Under the pieces are notes generated by a model, which was not told where the DNA came from, made no database searches, and saw only the letters and a program-made list of their open reading frames with translations. 38,094 nt of DNA from Alteromonas antoniana (lineage in GTDB: Bacteria > Pseudomonadota > Gammaproteobacteria > Enterobacterales > Alteromonadaceae). The stretch spans positions 1-38,094 of the forward strand of contig NZ_JAESDH010000035.1 in the NCBI RefSeq assembly GCF_019249295.1. The letters are read 5' to 3'. How positions within the stretch are numbered: position 1 is the first letter of the stretch; every line of letters begins with the position of its first letter. The translations under genes were made by a program, and so were the position numbers. Below, piece by piece: positions 24,085-32,932 of the stretch.

Positions 24085-25782
24085 ATGAGTATTGCTCAAA
24101 GAAACGATACAGGTGAAACAGACATTAAAGATTTAACTGATCTTATTAAATTCAGTTATGAAGACGGCAAGGTCTGGTTTGGTGAGCAGAGAATGCTTCT
24201 AATGCATGTGTCGGCTATGGCTGCTTTTAGGAGGGAGTTGCTAAACAGTATCGGCATAGAGCGAGCGAAAGGCTTTTTTTTAAGATTAGGGTATCAAGCT
24301 GGCATACGAGATGCTGAACTCTCTAGACGTCTGCGGCCAACCTCTAAAGATATAGATATATATCTAACCGGACCACAGTTGCATTCAATCAAGGGAATGG
24401 TAAAACCCAATCCTATCAAACTAGACATCGATCAAAAAACTGGACATTTTTACGCCGAATTTGAATGGATTAATTCATGGGAAGTTGAAGTCGTGCAGAC
24501 CGAGCTTGGTCAAATGGATGAACCTGCGTGTTGGTCTTTACTGGGTTATGCTTGCGCGTTTACCTCTGCATTCATGGGGCGTGAGATCATTTTTCGAGAA
24601 GTTAGCTGTAGAGGTTGCGGTGACGAGCGTTGTCTTATAGTTGGAAAACCAGCAAAAGAATGGGAAGACCATGAAGAGTTCTCGCAATACTTTAAAGCTG
24701 AACCAATTATTGAGCAACTATATAGTTTGCAGTCTCAAGTCAATTCTCTTCGTAGCAATCTGGAACGTCAACAAGGCCAATACTATGGAATAGGCCAGTC
24801 AGCTTCATACAAAGAAGCATGTATGAAAATTGATAAAGCAGCTCAAGGAAAAGTATCCGTTTTGTTACTTGGTGAAACAGGAGTAGGCAAAGAGGTCATT
24901 GCCCGCAGTGTGCATTTACGCAGCAAACGAGCTGAACAACCGTTTATAGCGGTTAATTGCGCAGCAATCCCACAAGACCTTATTGAAGCAGAGTTATTTG
25001 GCGTAGAAAAAGGTGCATTTACCGGTGCTACACAGTCTCGGGCCGGACGTTTCGAAAGGGCGGATAAGGGAACTATTTTTCTAGATGAGGTTGTTGAGTT
25101 AACCCCTCGGGCACAAGCCTCTTTGCTACGAGTCCTGCAAGAACAAGAACTTGAACGAGTAGGGGGGTCACAAATACATAATGTAAATGTAAGAGTGATT
25201 GCTGCAACTAACGAATCTTTGGAGCAAGCGGTTAATAATGGAAAGTTCCGTGCTGACCTCTATTACCGCTTGAGTGTGTTCCCCGTAAAAATACCTCCTT
25301 TGCGCGATCGCATAGACGATATACCCTTGCTTGTTGAGCATTTTTTACAGAAATTTCATGACGACTATTCAAAGAGAACACTAGGTCTATCTGATAAGGC
25401 GTGGGACTATCTTTCTAAATACTCTTGGCCGGGTAATATACGAGAGTTAGAAAACGTAATTGAAAGAGGCGTAATTTTAACTGACAGTAATGAAACGATA
25501 TCAGTCGATTCGTTATTTTCATCAACTATTGAACAGCTTCAAACAAATAGTGAAGATCACGTTTACTCAAATGGTGCAGTAGTAAAGACGAGTGAGAAAG
25601 AAAAGGACAATTGGATAGATGAAATTCTTGAAAGAGAAATAAGCCTAGATGCTGTTGAAAAAATACTGACTGAAAGTGCAATGGCAAAAGCCAAGGATAA
25701 TATTTCAAAAGCAGCGAGATTGTTAGGAGTAACGCGTCCAGCACTTGCTTATCGTCTAAAGAAACACGGAATAATCGAATAA
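24085..25782 (+). CDS. dmpR: Phenol-responsive sigma-54 activator
   Basis: Start at 24085 is preferred (AGGA five bases upstream); the ATG two codons earlier has no site. 565 residues. Residues 1-190: XylR_N/V4R sensor; H100 and W128 correspond to the phenol-binding H106 and W134 of MopR, and C149, E172, C175 and C183 match its zinc site. 235-475: AAA+ domain with Walker A GETGVGKE (263-270), GAFTGA (310-315; contacts sigma-54) and Walker B IFLDEV (331-336). 540-562: HTH (SKAARLLGVTRPALAYRLKKHG). Divergent from the operon it should activate, as in dmp/mop systems. Residue equivalences come from counting. Confidence 0.94.
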   Translation: MSIAQRNDTGETDIKDLTDLIKFSYEDGKVWFGEQRMLLMHVSAMAAFRRELLNSIGIERAKGFFLRLGYQAGIRDAELSRRLRPTSKDIDIYLTGPQLHSIKGMVKPNPIKLDIDQKTGHFYAEFEWINSWEVEVVQTELGQMDEPACWSLLGYACAFTSAFMGREIIFREVSCRGCGDERCLIVGKPAKEWEDHEEFSQYFKAEPIIEQLYSLQSQVNSLRSNLERQQGQYYGIGQSASYKEACMKIDKAAQGKVSVLLLGETGVGKEVIARSVHLRSKRAEQPFIAVNCAAIPQDLIEAELFGVEKGAFTGATQSRAGRFERADKGTIFLDEVVELTPRAQASLLRVLQEQELERVGGSQIHNVNVRVIAATNESLEQAVNNGKFRADLYYRLSVFPVKIPPLRDRIDDIPLLVEHFLQKFHDDYSKRTLGLSDKAWDYLSKYSWPGNIRELENVIERGVILTDSNETISVDSLFSSTIEQLQTNSEDHVYSNGAVVKTSEKEKDNWIDEILEREISLDAVEKILTESAMAKAKDNISKAARLLGVTRPALAYRLKKHGIIE

Positions 25783-25876
25783 GTTAATCTTCTCAATTCA
25801 CCTATTGGCTAAATCTCTCTTTAAACAAATGTAAATCATCGGAAGCAAGAGTTTAGCCAAAGGAGGAATACATTCA

Positions 25877-25889
25877 TATCAAGTAGTTA
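25877..25889 (+). promoter_or_regulatory. Candidate IHF site before the second sigma-54 promoter
   Basis: TATCAAGTAGTTA, an exact match to WATCAANNNNTTR and sharing 11 of 13 bases with the site at 23,971. About 195 bases upstream of the predicted start. An adjacent TTACCATATGAT resembles the reverse complement of the same motif. Confidence 0.4.
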
Positions 25890-26057
25890 CCATATGATTA
25901 AAACTAATTATTTCTCATTTTCCGCACCCCATTTCATTTATCATTTCATTAACATCTAAAGTCTGGATTTCTTGCCACACTTGCCCATTTTATAAATAAA
26001 AAATATAAGTCATTGATATTTAGAGTGTATTTCTGGGTGCACTTACGCCCCCGTTAA

Positions 26058-26073
26058 TGGCATACCCTTTGCA
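26058..26073 (+). promoter_or_regulatory. Second sigma-54 promoter, for the envelope operon
   Basis: TGGCAT-N5-TTGCA with GG and GC exactly ten bases apart, one base from the consensus TGGCAC-N5-TTGCW. Predicted transcription start near 26,085, about 20 bases before the YCF48-like gene. Its placement suggests the operon is activated by a sigma-54 activator; DmpR is the only one in the window. Confidence 0.8.
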
Positions 26074-26104
26074 ACTGTGATTTTTATGTTAATTAAAAAA
26101 TACA

Positions 26105-27130
26105 ATGATCATGCTATCCAAAAAATTCATTCATATCGGCACGCCACTCAATTTGAATTCGCGCTATAAAACTCGAGTGTTTGCAGTGTTTTTTATTATA
26201 GGCGCTATATTCTTACCAGGCTGTGAAGCCCCTTTAGTAATGGACAAAGTTTCTTCGCAACTTAAACAACCTATGCAACGAACTGACTTCTATCAAGCCT
26301 TTGCTAGTAATGAAGAAATCGCAGTATTAGTTGGCACGAATGGCGTTGTTTTAACCAGCAGTGACACGACAACCTGGAATCGTAAGATTTTAAATGAAAA
26401 GCCGTCGTTACTTGCCATTGATACTTGTCCAGACGAAACCTTTATAGCGCTTTCATTCGATAATCATATTTGGGTATCAAGCTCCAATGGTGACGATTGG
26501 TCATCTATTCAAATTGATACTCAAGAGCAATTAATGACTGTCGATTGCGCACCCAACGGTGAATGGTGGGTAGCCGGCGGATTCTCTACTTTTTTGAGGT
26601 CAAATGATAAGGGACTCACCTGGCAATCTAGCTCATTAGAAGAAGACGCAGTTATTACCAACTTATTCTTTCTTTCAGCACATGAAGCGGTTGCTACAGC
26701 AGAGTTTGGCATGCTTTTGGTAACCAATGACGGCGGTAGAACTTGGACAATCAGCGGTTTTATGCCGGATGAGTTTTATCCTCATGCTGCACATTTCACA
26801 TCCACTTCACAAGGCTGGGTGGGAGGACTCAACGGTTTCATTTATTACACTAACGATTCTGGGAGCACTTGGCAGCAGCAAAACGCAGATAGCGCCGCAC
26901 CAATTTATCAATTCGAGAATGTAAATGGTGATCTTTTTGCATTAGGTGACAACGCCACAGTATTGAAATTCACTGATAACCATTGGAAAACAATACAGTC
27001 GGCTACTGCCCCAGTCTATTTGCGTGCCTCTTTATCTTTTAACAACAACTTATTGGTTGCTGGAGGACGTGGGATGTTCATGAAAATCGACCCTAGTATT
27101 ACAGCGTTACTTGTTAATGAAACGGAATAA
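26105..27130 (+). CDS. YCF48-like outer-membrane/periplasmic lipoprotein
   Basis: 341 residues. A lipoprotein signal ends in FLPGC with the lipidated cysteine at position 40; the charged run before it (about 24 residues) is long, so a later start near residue 3 is possible. Repeated Asp-box-type motifs follow (SNGDDWSS, SNDKGLTWQ, TNDGGRTWT, TNDSGSTWQ), giving a beta propeller of the YCF48/HCF136 type. In Proteobacteria this family usually sits next to an MMPL transporter, DUF1302 and DUF1329 genes, as here. Probably an accessory or scaffold of the transport module. Followed by the transporter after four bases. Confidence 0.85.
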   Translation: MIMLSKKFIHIGTPLNLNSRYKTRVFAVFFIIGAIFLPGCEAPLVMDKVSSQLKQPMQRTDFYQAFASNEEIAVLVGTNGVVLTSSDTTTWNRKILNEKPSLLAIDTCPDETFIALSFDNHIWVSSSNGDDWSSIQIDTQEQLMTVDCAPNGEWWVAGGFSTFLRSNDKGLTWQSSSLEEDAVITNLFFLSAHEAVATAEFGMLLVTNDGGRTWTISGFMPDEFYPHAAHFTSTSQGWVGGLNGFIYYTNDSGSTWQQQNADSAAPIYQFENVNGDLFALGDNATVLKFTDNHWKTIQSATAPVYLRASLSFNNNLLVAGGRGMFMKIDPSITALLVNETE

Positions 27131-27134
27131 GAAG

Positions 27135-29594
27135 ATGACACCTAAGCATCGGTTTACACATTTATTACACAATATAGAATCCAGTATTTTCAAGCACCCG
27201 CACATTGTCCTAAGTGGAATTATCTTGTTAACGGTTTTCTTTTTAAGTCGCATTCCTGCCTTAAAAATTTACACGGATTTTGCCAATTTGTTACCACAAG
27301 AGCATCCGTATATCCAACTGCATAATAGTATTAAAGACAGTTTTGGTGGCGCTAATGTGTTGGTAGTGGGGGTTGAATTTAGCGATGGCGATTTATTTTC
27401 AAATGAGAATTTAGCTATCTTAGATAGAGTTACTCTGGCGGTAGACAACCTACCTGGTGTAAACCACAACCTCGTTGCAAGTCTAACCCATCGAAATTCA
27501 CGGCATATTTGGTTGACAGAGGTGGGGAGTATCAATTCGCAGCCATATTACGATTCAACATATGGTGAATATAGTTCTGTTGAATTACAGGTTATGCGAG
27601 ACAACGTCGCAGCAAACCCCCAAGTATATGGTCCGTTGGTTGCACCTGATTTTAAAATGGCGCTGGTAAAAGCACAGCTAATTGAAGGGCAATTAGATTA
27701 CGAAAAAACCTTCACGCAATTACAACAAATTATTAGTGAAGAAAGTCAAACGGGCGTCACCATATACGCCACTGGACAGCCTGTATTAGTCGGTTGGGCT
27801 TATACTTACTTGGAGCAAATCCTTCAAATATTTATTTTTACAATCCTAATAATGTTAGCGCTATTAGTATTCCATTTTCGCAAGGCTTATGGCGTTCTAG
27901 TACCACTTGGCGGAGTACTAATCTCAACCATATGGGGCCTAGGGATTATAAGTCTATTGGGTTACAACCTTGATCCACTTGGGTTAGTGATCCCCTTTTT
28001 AATAGCAGCTAGAGCGATGAGTCACGGCGTACAGTTAGTTGAGAGATATTATGCTGAATTAAAAGTATACGCAAAGGGCAGTGAAGCCGCGAAAGCTACA
28101 TTCGATAGCCTATTTAGACCGGGTACTTTAGGCGTTGTCTCTGATGCAGTCGGTCTATTATTAATTGCAGTCGGCTCTATCCCGTTAAATACACATCTTG
28201 GTATTTATGCATCCTTATGGGCCATTACAGTAGTATTAACGGTCTTGATTGGTGTGCCCTTATTACTTTCTGTGTTACCAACACCAAGAAACTCAGAAAT
28301 CAAAGAGACATTCCTACGTTACATCGGTTCGAGTTGTTCGCGAATAGTGACTAGCCCTTACGCCGCACCAAGACTCCTTTTAGGTGCATTAGCTTTTATC
28401 ATGGTTGGTTTATTTGCTGCGTCTCAAGTCCAAATTGGAGATTCAGAGCCGGGCTCTCCTATTTTATACCCTGATCACGATTACAATGTTTCTTCACGGA
28501 CCGTAAATGAACGTTTTCCAGGCTCTGAAGAACTCTACATTATTGCTGAAACTGATACCAACGGTGGGTTAAAGCGACCCGAGGTGCTGAAATCACTGAT
28601 TTCACTGCAATCACACATGTTATCTGATCCAGATGTAGGGGGAAGTAAAGGTCTAACCGATCTTGTCCAGCAAGTTAACCGACTAATGCACAATAATGAC
28701 CCGCGTTGGTATCAAGTCCCCCATGACGCATCTTATGTTGGTGGTTTGATGTTTACATACATGGCGTCTAGTCCAATTCCCGGTGCACTAAACGAATTTA
28801 ATGATACCGATGACCGCATTGCTAACTTGGTTTTCTATTACAAAGACAGGCAGGGTGAAACTATTCGCCGTGCCATTCATATGGCAAAGACATGGATTGA
28901 TGAGCATGGCAATGATGTGGATGGACTAAAAATTCGTCTTGCTGGCGGAACCATAGGGGTCGCAGCAGCGATGAATGAGTCAGCATTTGAAACCAATATT
29001 ATTGTCTTGCCACTTGTTTTTGTGCTGATTTTTGCTTTTGTCATGCTGTTTTATGCTTCTTTGCACGCTGGTTTAATGATGTTAGCAACTATGCTTTTTG
29101 CATCAATTTTAACTTATGCCTATATGGGACTTTACGGCATGAGCATTGATATCAATACCGTGCCAGTGGTTGCAGTCGGTATCGGCGTGGGTATCGATTA
29201 CTCCATATACATGATGGACCGAATACGTGAGTTTATGGCCAAAACGGGCAACCTTTTTGACTCAGTTCGCCAATCAATCGCCACCACTGGAATGGCCATT
29301 AGTTTCACAGCCGTTACCTTAATCGCAGGCATCGTAATGTGGGTCATTCTTTCAGAATTGAGGTTTCAATCTGACGCTGCCCTTTTACTGTGTGTGATGA
29401 TTGTAATCAATGGCTTTGCCGCCATGCTGTTGGTGCCTTCTTGGGTATTGGTTTTTAAACCTAAATTTATTGTCAATGTGTATAGCGATGAAGACGGTGT
29501 ATTGCATGCCGACGCTAAAACAGTTGACGCAAATCCTGCTGATCTGTCATCACCCACAGCGTTTGGCGGAGCAATTAACGGAAATCAAAACTGA
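27135..29594 (+). CDS. MMPL/RND-type transporter (819 aa)
   Basis: Start at 27135 is chosen because GGA precedes it and it avoids the 20-base overlap given by the TTG at 27111. RND/MMPL layout: TM1 (about 26-44), a large periplasmic domain, a TM cluster (about 230-395) including FLIAARAMSHGVQLVERY, TM7 (about 412-430), a second periplasmic domain, and a last TM cluster (about 635-775) with AVGIGVGIDYSIYMMDR, an SSD-like signature. No outer-membrane TolC or MFP gene is near. Related exporters in such clusters handle hydrophobic compounds; the substrate is unknown. Confidence 0.9.
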   Translation: MTPKHRFTHLLHNIESSIFKHPHIVLSGIILLTVFFLSRIPALKIYTDFANLLPQEHPYIQLHNSIKDSFGGANVLVVGVEFSDGDLFSNENLAILDRVTLAVDNLPGVNHNLVASLTHRNSRHIWLTEVGSINSQPYYDSTYGEYSSVELQVMRDNVAANPQVYGPLVAPDFKMALVKAQLIEGQLDYEKTFTQLQQIISEESQTGVTIYATGQPVLVGWAYTYLEQILQIFIFTILIMLALLVFHFRKAYGVLVPLGGVLISTIWGLGIISLLGYNLDPLGLVIPFLIAARAMSHGVQLVERYYAELKVYAKGSEAAKATFDSLFRPGTLGVVSDAVGLLLIAVGSIPLNTHLGIYASLWAITVVLTVLIGVPLLLSVLPTPRNSEIKETFLRYIGSSCSRIVTSPYAAPRLLLGALAFIMVGLFAASQVQIGDSEPGSPILYPDHDYNVSSRTVNERFPGSEELYIIAETDTNGGLKRPEVLKSLISLQSHMLSDPDVGGSKGLTDLVQQVNRLMHNNDPRWYQVPHDASYVGGLMFTYMASSPIPGALNEFNDTDDRIANLVFYYKDRQGETIRRAIHMAKTWIDEHGNDVDGLKIRLAGGTIGVAAAMNESAFETNIIVLPLVFVLIFAFVMLFYASLHAGLMMLATMLFASILTYAYMGLYGMSIDINTVPVVAVGIGVGIDYSIYMMDRIREFMAKTGNLFDSVRQSIATTGMAISFTAVTLIAGIVMWVILSELRFQSDAALLLCVMIVINGFAAMLLVPSWVLVFKPKFIVNVYSDEDGVLHADAKTVDANPADLSSPTAFGGAINGNQN

Positions 29595-29638
29595 TTGCAG
29601 TTTCTTGGTTTCTTTTAGCACATAAGAGAGGATATAAC

Positions 29639-31522
29639 ATGCTCAAAAACACACAGCTAAAAAGATGTACGATGCTTAAAGTAGCACTAGGGTTTGCCCT
29701 TTTACCTACTTTTCAGCAAAGTGCCTTTGCAGAAGAAGTTCGGGTCAACGCATTCATCGAAAACGCAACATATTTGCGTAAAGATGTAGGATTATCAAAA
29801 TTTCGAAACACACTACAGATAGAAGCAGAAAAAACCTTTAAATCATCTGGGTCTTTTAACAATATCTCCTTAAGTGGGACGTTTCGTCTCAGTTATGATG
29901 GCGTCTACGACTTAAATGACGAAGACTTTGGTGAAAAGGCTGGTCGAGCAATTTCTTTAGAAAATACTGCTGCAGGGCTAGGATCCACAGTGCCTTTTGG
30001 TGAAGGTTTAGCACTACCATTTTCCTTCGATACCGCCAATAATCCGAATGAAGGCATGGTTGTACTTGGTGAACATCTTCACGAAACTGATGGTGGTGTA
30101 GCTTTTGGTGTGCCAATACGACCTTGTGACACTGATGCAAGAGGTTGTATTTCAGGTTACTTGTCTCGCGATATTCAAGAACTAAGATCTCAAGAGCTAA
30201 ATGACCGTTTAGATTTTATTCGCGAACTCTATGTAGATTTTGATTTCAATCTAGACAATGGGCACATCATTAGTACTCGTTTAGGTAAGCAACAAGTTAT
30301 TTGGGGTAGAACCGACTTGTTCAGAGTGCTTGATGTAATTAACCCTGTAGATTATTCGCGAAACAATATTTACGACGAGTTAGAAGATATAAGAATCCCC
30401 ATGTGGATTTTAAAAACTGACTATCGAATGGGTGCTACTGAGACGTTTGATGATTTGAATTTACAATTAATTTGGAACTTTGACCGTTTCCGTCCTAATG
30501 ATTTAGGCCAATGTGGTCAGCCCAATGTAATTGTAGATGCGGGTTGTTTTTTCAGGGGAATGAATAACCTATGGGAAAATGGTGGGACAGTAGCAAACTT
30601 TGCTGGGGGAGTCGCTGCAACTGACTTTGGTCCAGGTCAAATCGGCATACGCCAAGCCAACTTACCAAATTGGAGTCTTTCTAACACTCAAGTCGGCTTA
30701 AAATTTGAAGGGGTTTTAGGGGATCTGGGGTTTTCATTAAACGCCTTATCGTATCGTTCTCAAATGCCTTCATTGCGAGGGGGGATAGAAGCACAAAACG
30801 GATTCACGGGTGAAGTTGCTGTATGGCCCGCACTCATTGCTTTTGATATCGATTTTCCACGCGTAACTTTGCTCGGTGGTTCAATGGACTACTACTCACA
30901 AGGTATTGACACCGTCTTTAGAGTAGAAGCTGCACACACTTCAGGCGAGGAATTTGCTAATACACTTAGAAGTGAGTTGTTCTCAGAATCCGATGTACTG
31001 CGTTATGTGATTGGCGCAGATAAAAATATCTTTATTCCTTTCTTAAATGATAAGCGTGCGTTCCTGTTCTCTGGTCAAGTATTTGGTCAGCATATTTTGG
31101 ACTATGAGCAAGAACAACGTTTATTAGGAGCAGCTGGCATACCCGATTGGGAAGAAAATTGGACGGCTACTTTGCTTATAAAAGGTTGGTGGATGAACGA
31201 CCGATTAAGCCCTCAAATTATCAGTGCACATGATTTTAGGGCCGGCGCGACAGCAGTAGCAATGTCGGTTGAGTGGATAGTTAGTGACAATTTGAAATTC
31301 ACTGGAGGTGTAAACTTTAAATTTGGAACAGGGGCTCGCAAATTTGACGATTGCCGTTCATGTAACCCTTGGACGCCATTTACTGCTGCTTTTCCTGAAC
31401 ACGCCATTGGGTCTACCCTCGGTCTAGGTGGTTTCGAACCTTTAGGGCGCTTTAAATCTGGTCCAATTGGTATGGCTCAAGAAGAAGATGAGCTTCAATT
31501 TACCCTTCGTTATAGTTTCTAA
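29639..31522 (+). CDS. DUF1302 family outer-membrane protein
   Basis: 627 residues. AGAGGAT precedes the ATG. Signal peptide with cleavage near QQSAFA (about residue 31). The mature protein is a beta-rich outer-membrane type sequence, with WGRTDLFRVLDVINPVDYSRNN (about 221-242), typical of DUF1302, and an aromatic-ended last strand LQFTLRYSF. DUF1302 members are predicted beta barrels, seen with DUF1329 and MMPL genes. Likely the outer-membrane partner of the transporter. No known ligand. Confidence 0.88.
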   Translation: MLKNTQLKRCTMLKVALGFALLPTFQQSAFAEEVRVNAFIENATYLRKDVGLSKFRNTLQIEAEKTFKSSGSFNNISLSGTFRLSYDGVYDLNDEDFGEKAGRAISLENTAAGLGSTVPFGEGLALPFSFDTANNPNEGMVVLGEHLHETDGGVAFGVPIRPCDTDARGCISGYLSRDIQELRSQELNDRLDFIRELYVDFDFNLDNGHIISTRLGKQQVIWGRTDLFRVLDVINPVDYSRNNIYDELEDIRIPMWILKTDYRMGATETFDDLNLQLIWNFDRFRPNDLGQCGQPNVIVDAGCFFRGMNNLWENGGTVANFAGGVAATDFGPGQIGIRQANLPNWSLSNTQVGLKFEGVLGDLGFSLNALSYRSQMPSLRGGIEAQNGFTGEVAVWPALIAFDIDFPRVTLLGGSMDYYSQGIDTVFRVEAAHTSGEEFANTLRSELFSESDVLRYVIGADKNIFIPFLNDKRAFLFSGQVFGQHILDYEQEQRLLGAAGIPDWEENWTATLLIKGWWMNDRLSPQIISAHDFRAGATAVAMSVEWIVSDNLKFTGGVNFKFGTGARKFDDCRSCNPWTPFTAAFPEHAIGSTLGLGGFEPLGRFKSGPIGMAQEEDELQFTLRYSF

Positions 31523-31536
31523 AAGAGGATAACAAC

Positions 31537-32862
31537 ATGAAAATACTAACTTTAGGCATAAAGCTCAGCATCGCTGCGATTATGTCCAATCTTGCACTAG
31601 CAACACCCGCATTGGCATCAAATGAAGTGGTTCAACAATCCTTCTTTCCATATGCTGAAAATAAACCAGCGTATGATTCCTTAACAGCAGGTCTGATTAT
31701 CGATCAATCTAATGTTGCGCAGTTTAAAGATGTTATTGACCCTGCTTTTTACTCATTTATTGAAAAAGGTTGGACGCAAATAGTGGTTGGCGACACGACT
31801 TCATTTGCGCTACATCAAAGTTATATAGACGCCACTCAAAAAGGTTATGGCAAGGTAAGCTTGGGTGAAAAAGTAGGTGAAATTAACGGTTGGGAAGCAG
31901 GAAGACCTTTCCTTGATGAACCGAGCAAAGATGATCCTCGTGCAGGTGAAAAACTCGCGTGGAACTATAAGTATGGATACAACTGGGGAGACAGCGCTGC
32001 CATAGCACCATTCTATTGGAAATATCGGGATATGGAATCTGCAAAAGTAGAGCGTACGATAAAGTTTAATTTTCACTTTTTGAATTTTAAAGGACGAGTA
32101 AATCAAAAGCCTACTCCTGAAATTACACCAAACCCTTCTGATTTATTCCGATCTATATACGTGCAAGTATTAGCGCCTGATGATGTGCGTAACACACAGT
32201 TACTGATCCATCGTGCGGCTGATGACTTGAAACGCGATAATTCGTGGTTATACCTTGGCTTCCAACGCAGAGTTAGACGATTGGCAACAGGTCAGGTAAC
32301 TGACGCCTTCCTTGGTTCTGATTTGATGATTGAAGATTTTGAAGGATATAACGGGCGCATCTCTGATATGAATTGGGAGTATAAATCCACACGCTATATG
32401 CTTATGCCGTTTTTTAATCACAACGAGCTAACCTTAGATGCTGAAACACATGAAGATGATGATGGTTATCAAGTCGTTGCTTTTGGTGGTAAGGGTGGAT
32501 GCTTCCCTAACATTACGTGGCAATTACGCAAGGTATATGAAGTAGAAGCAAGACCGGTAAATGAATCTCATCCATTGTCAAAACGTGTACACTTTATGGA
32601 TGCTCAAACATTTACTATACCCAGGACGGTATCATATGACCGCAAAGGTACAATGTGGAAAACCTTTACAATTGGTCAAGCACACCCTGATCATCACTTG
32701 CCAGCGAATAAAGGCTCAGGTGTATCTATCGATGATGCATTTAGCATGATAGACGTACAAGCTAATCATTGCACAACCGGTCAATTTAAAGGTCAAGTGG
32801 ATCCGGAACTGTCTCCAACCAGTATGTTTAGTGTTCAGCATTTGCGTGCCACAGGAAGTTAA
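31537..32862 (+). CDS. DUF1329 family secreted protein
   Basis: 441 residues. AGAGGATAACAAC precedes the ATG. Signal peptide with cleavage after ALA (about residue 27). Then INGWEAGRPFLDEP (about 114-127), a WxxxxRRVRRL-type segment (YLGFQRRVRRLATG) and VYEVEARPVNESHPLSKRVHFMDAQT (about 334-359), a run I associate with DUF1329 and its LolA-like relatives. Periplasmic lipid- or hydrophobe-binding role is suggested by the fold assignment. Last gene before a terminator. Confidence 0.88.
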   Translation: MKILTLGIKLSIAAIMSNLALATPALASNEVVQQSFFPYAENKPAYDSLTAGLIIDQSNVAQFKDVIDPAFYSFIEKGWTQIVVGDTTSFALHQSYIDATQKGYGKVSLGEKVGEINGWEAGRPFLDEPSKDDPRAGEKLAWNYKYGYNWGDSAAIAPFYWKYRDMESAKVERTIKFNFHFLNFKGRVNQKPTPEITPNPSDLFRSIYVQVLAPDDVRNTQLLIHRAADDLKRDNSWLYLGFQRRVRRLATGQVTDAFLGSDLMIEDFEGYNGRISDMNWEYKSTRYMLMPFFNHNELTLDAETHEDDDGYQVVAFGGKGGCFPNITWQLRKVYEVEARPVNESHPLSKRVHFMDAQTFTIPRTVSYDRKGTMWKTFTIGQAHPDHHLPANKGSGVSIDDAFSMIDVQANHCTTGQFKGQVDPELSPTSMFSVQHLRATGS

Positions 32863-32881
32863 TTAATTACTCCAACCGTTT

Positions 32882-32909
32882 GGGGCTTGCATTAGCAGCC
32901 CCTTTTTTT
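32882..32909 (+). terminator. Intrinsic terminator after the DUF1329 gene
   Basis: GGGGCT (32882-32887), loop, AGCCCC (32897-32902), then TTTTTTT. A 6-bp GC-rich stem with a perfect T tract. The next gene starts 24 bases on, so its expression may be by readthrough or its own promoter. Confidence 0.8.
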
Positions 32910-32932
32910 CATATCAAAGTAAGAGGTAAAAA

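Larger units (their letters stand above)
25783..26104. other. Intergenic control region downstream of dmpR
   Basis: About 320 bases without a gene. It contains a 9-bp perfect inverted repeat, TTGGCTAAA (25805-25813) and TTTAGCCAA (25852-25860), that can extend to a bulged stem with CTCTT/AAGAG, an IHF-consensus match and a sigma-54 promoter (both listed). There is no clear terminator for dmpR. Confidence 0.55.

Noticed and set aside
25805..25860. TTGGCTAAA...TTTAGCCAA repeat as a dmpR terminator
   Set aside because: The stem is long-range with a 38-base gap and no T tract follows; kept only as an intergenic repeat.
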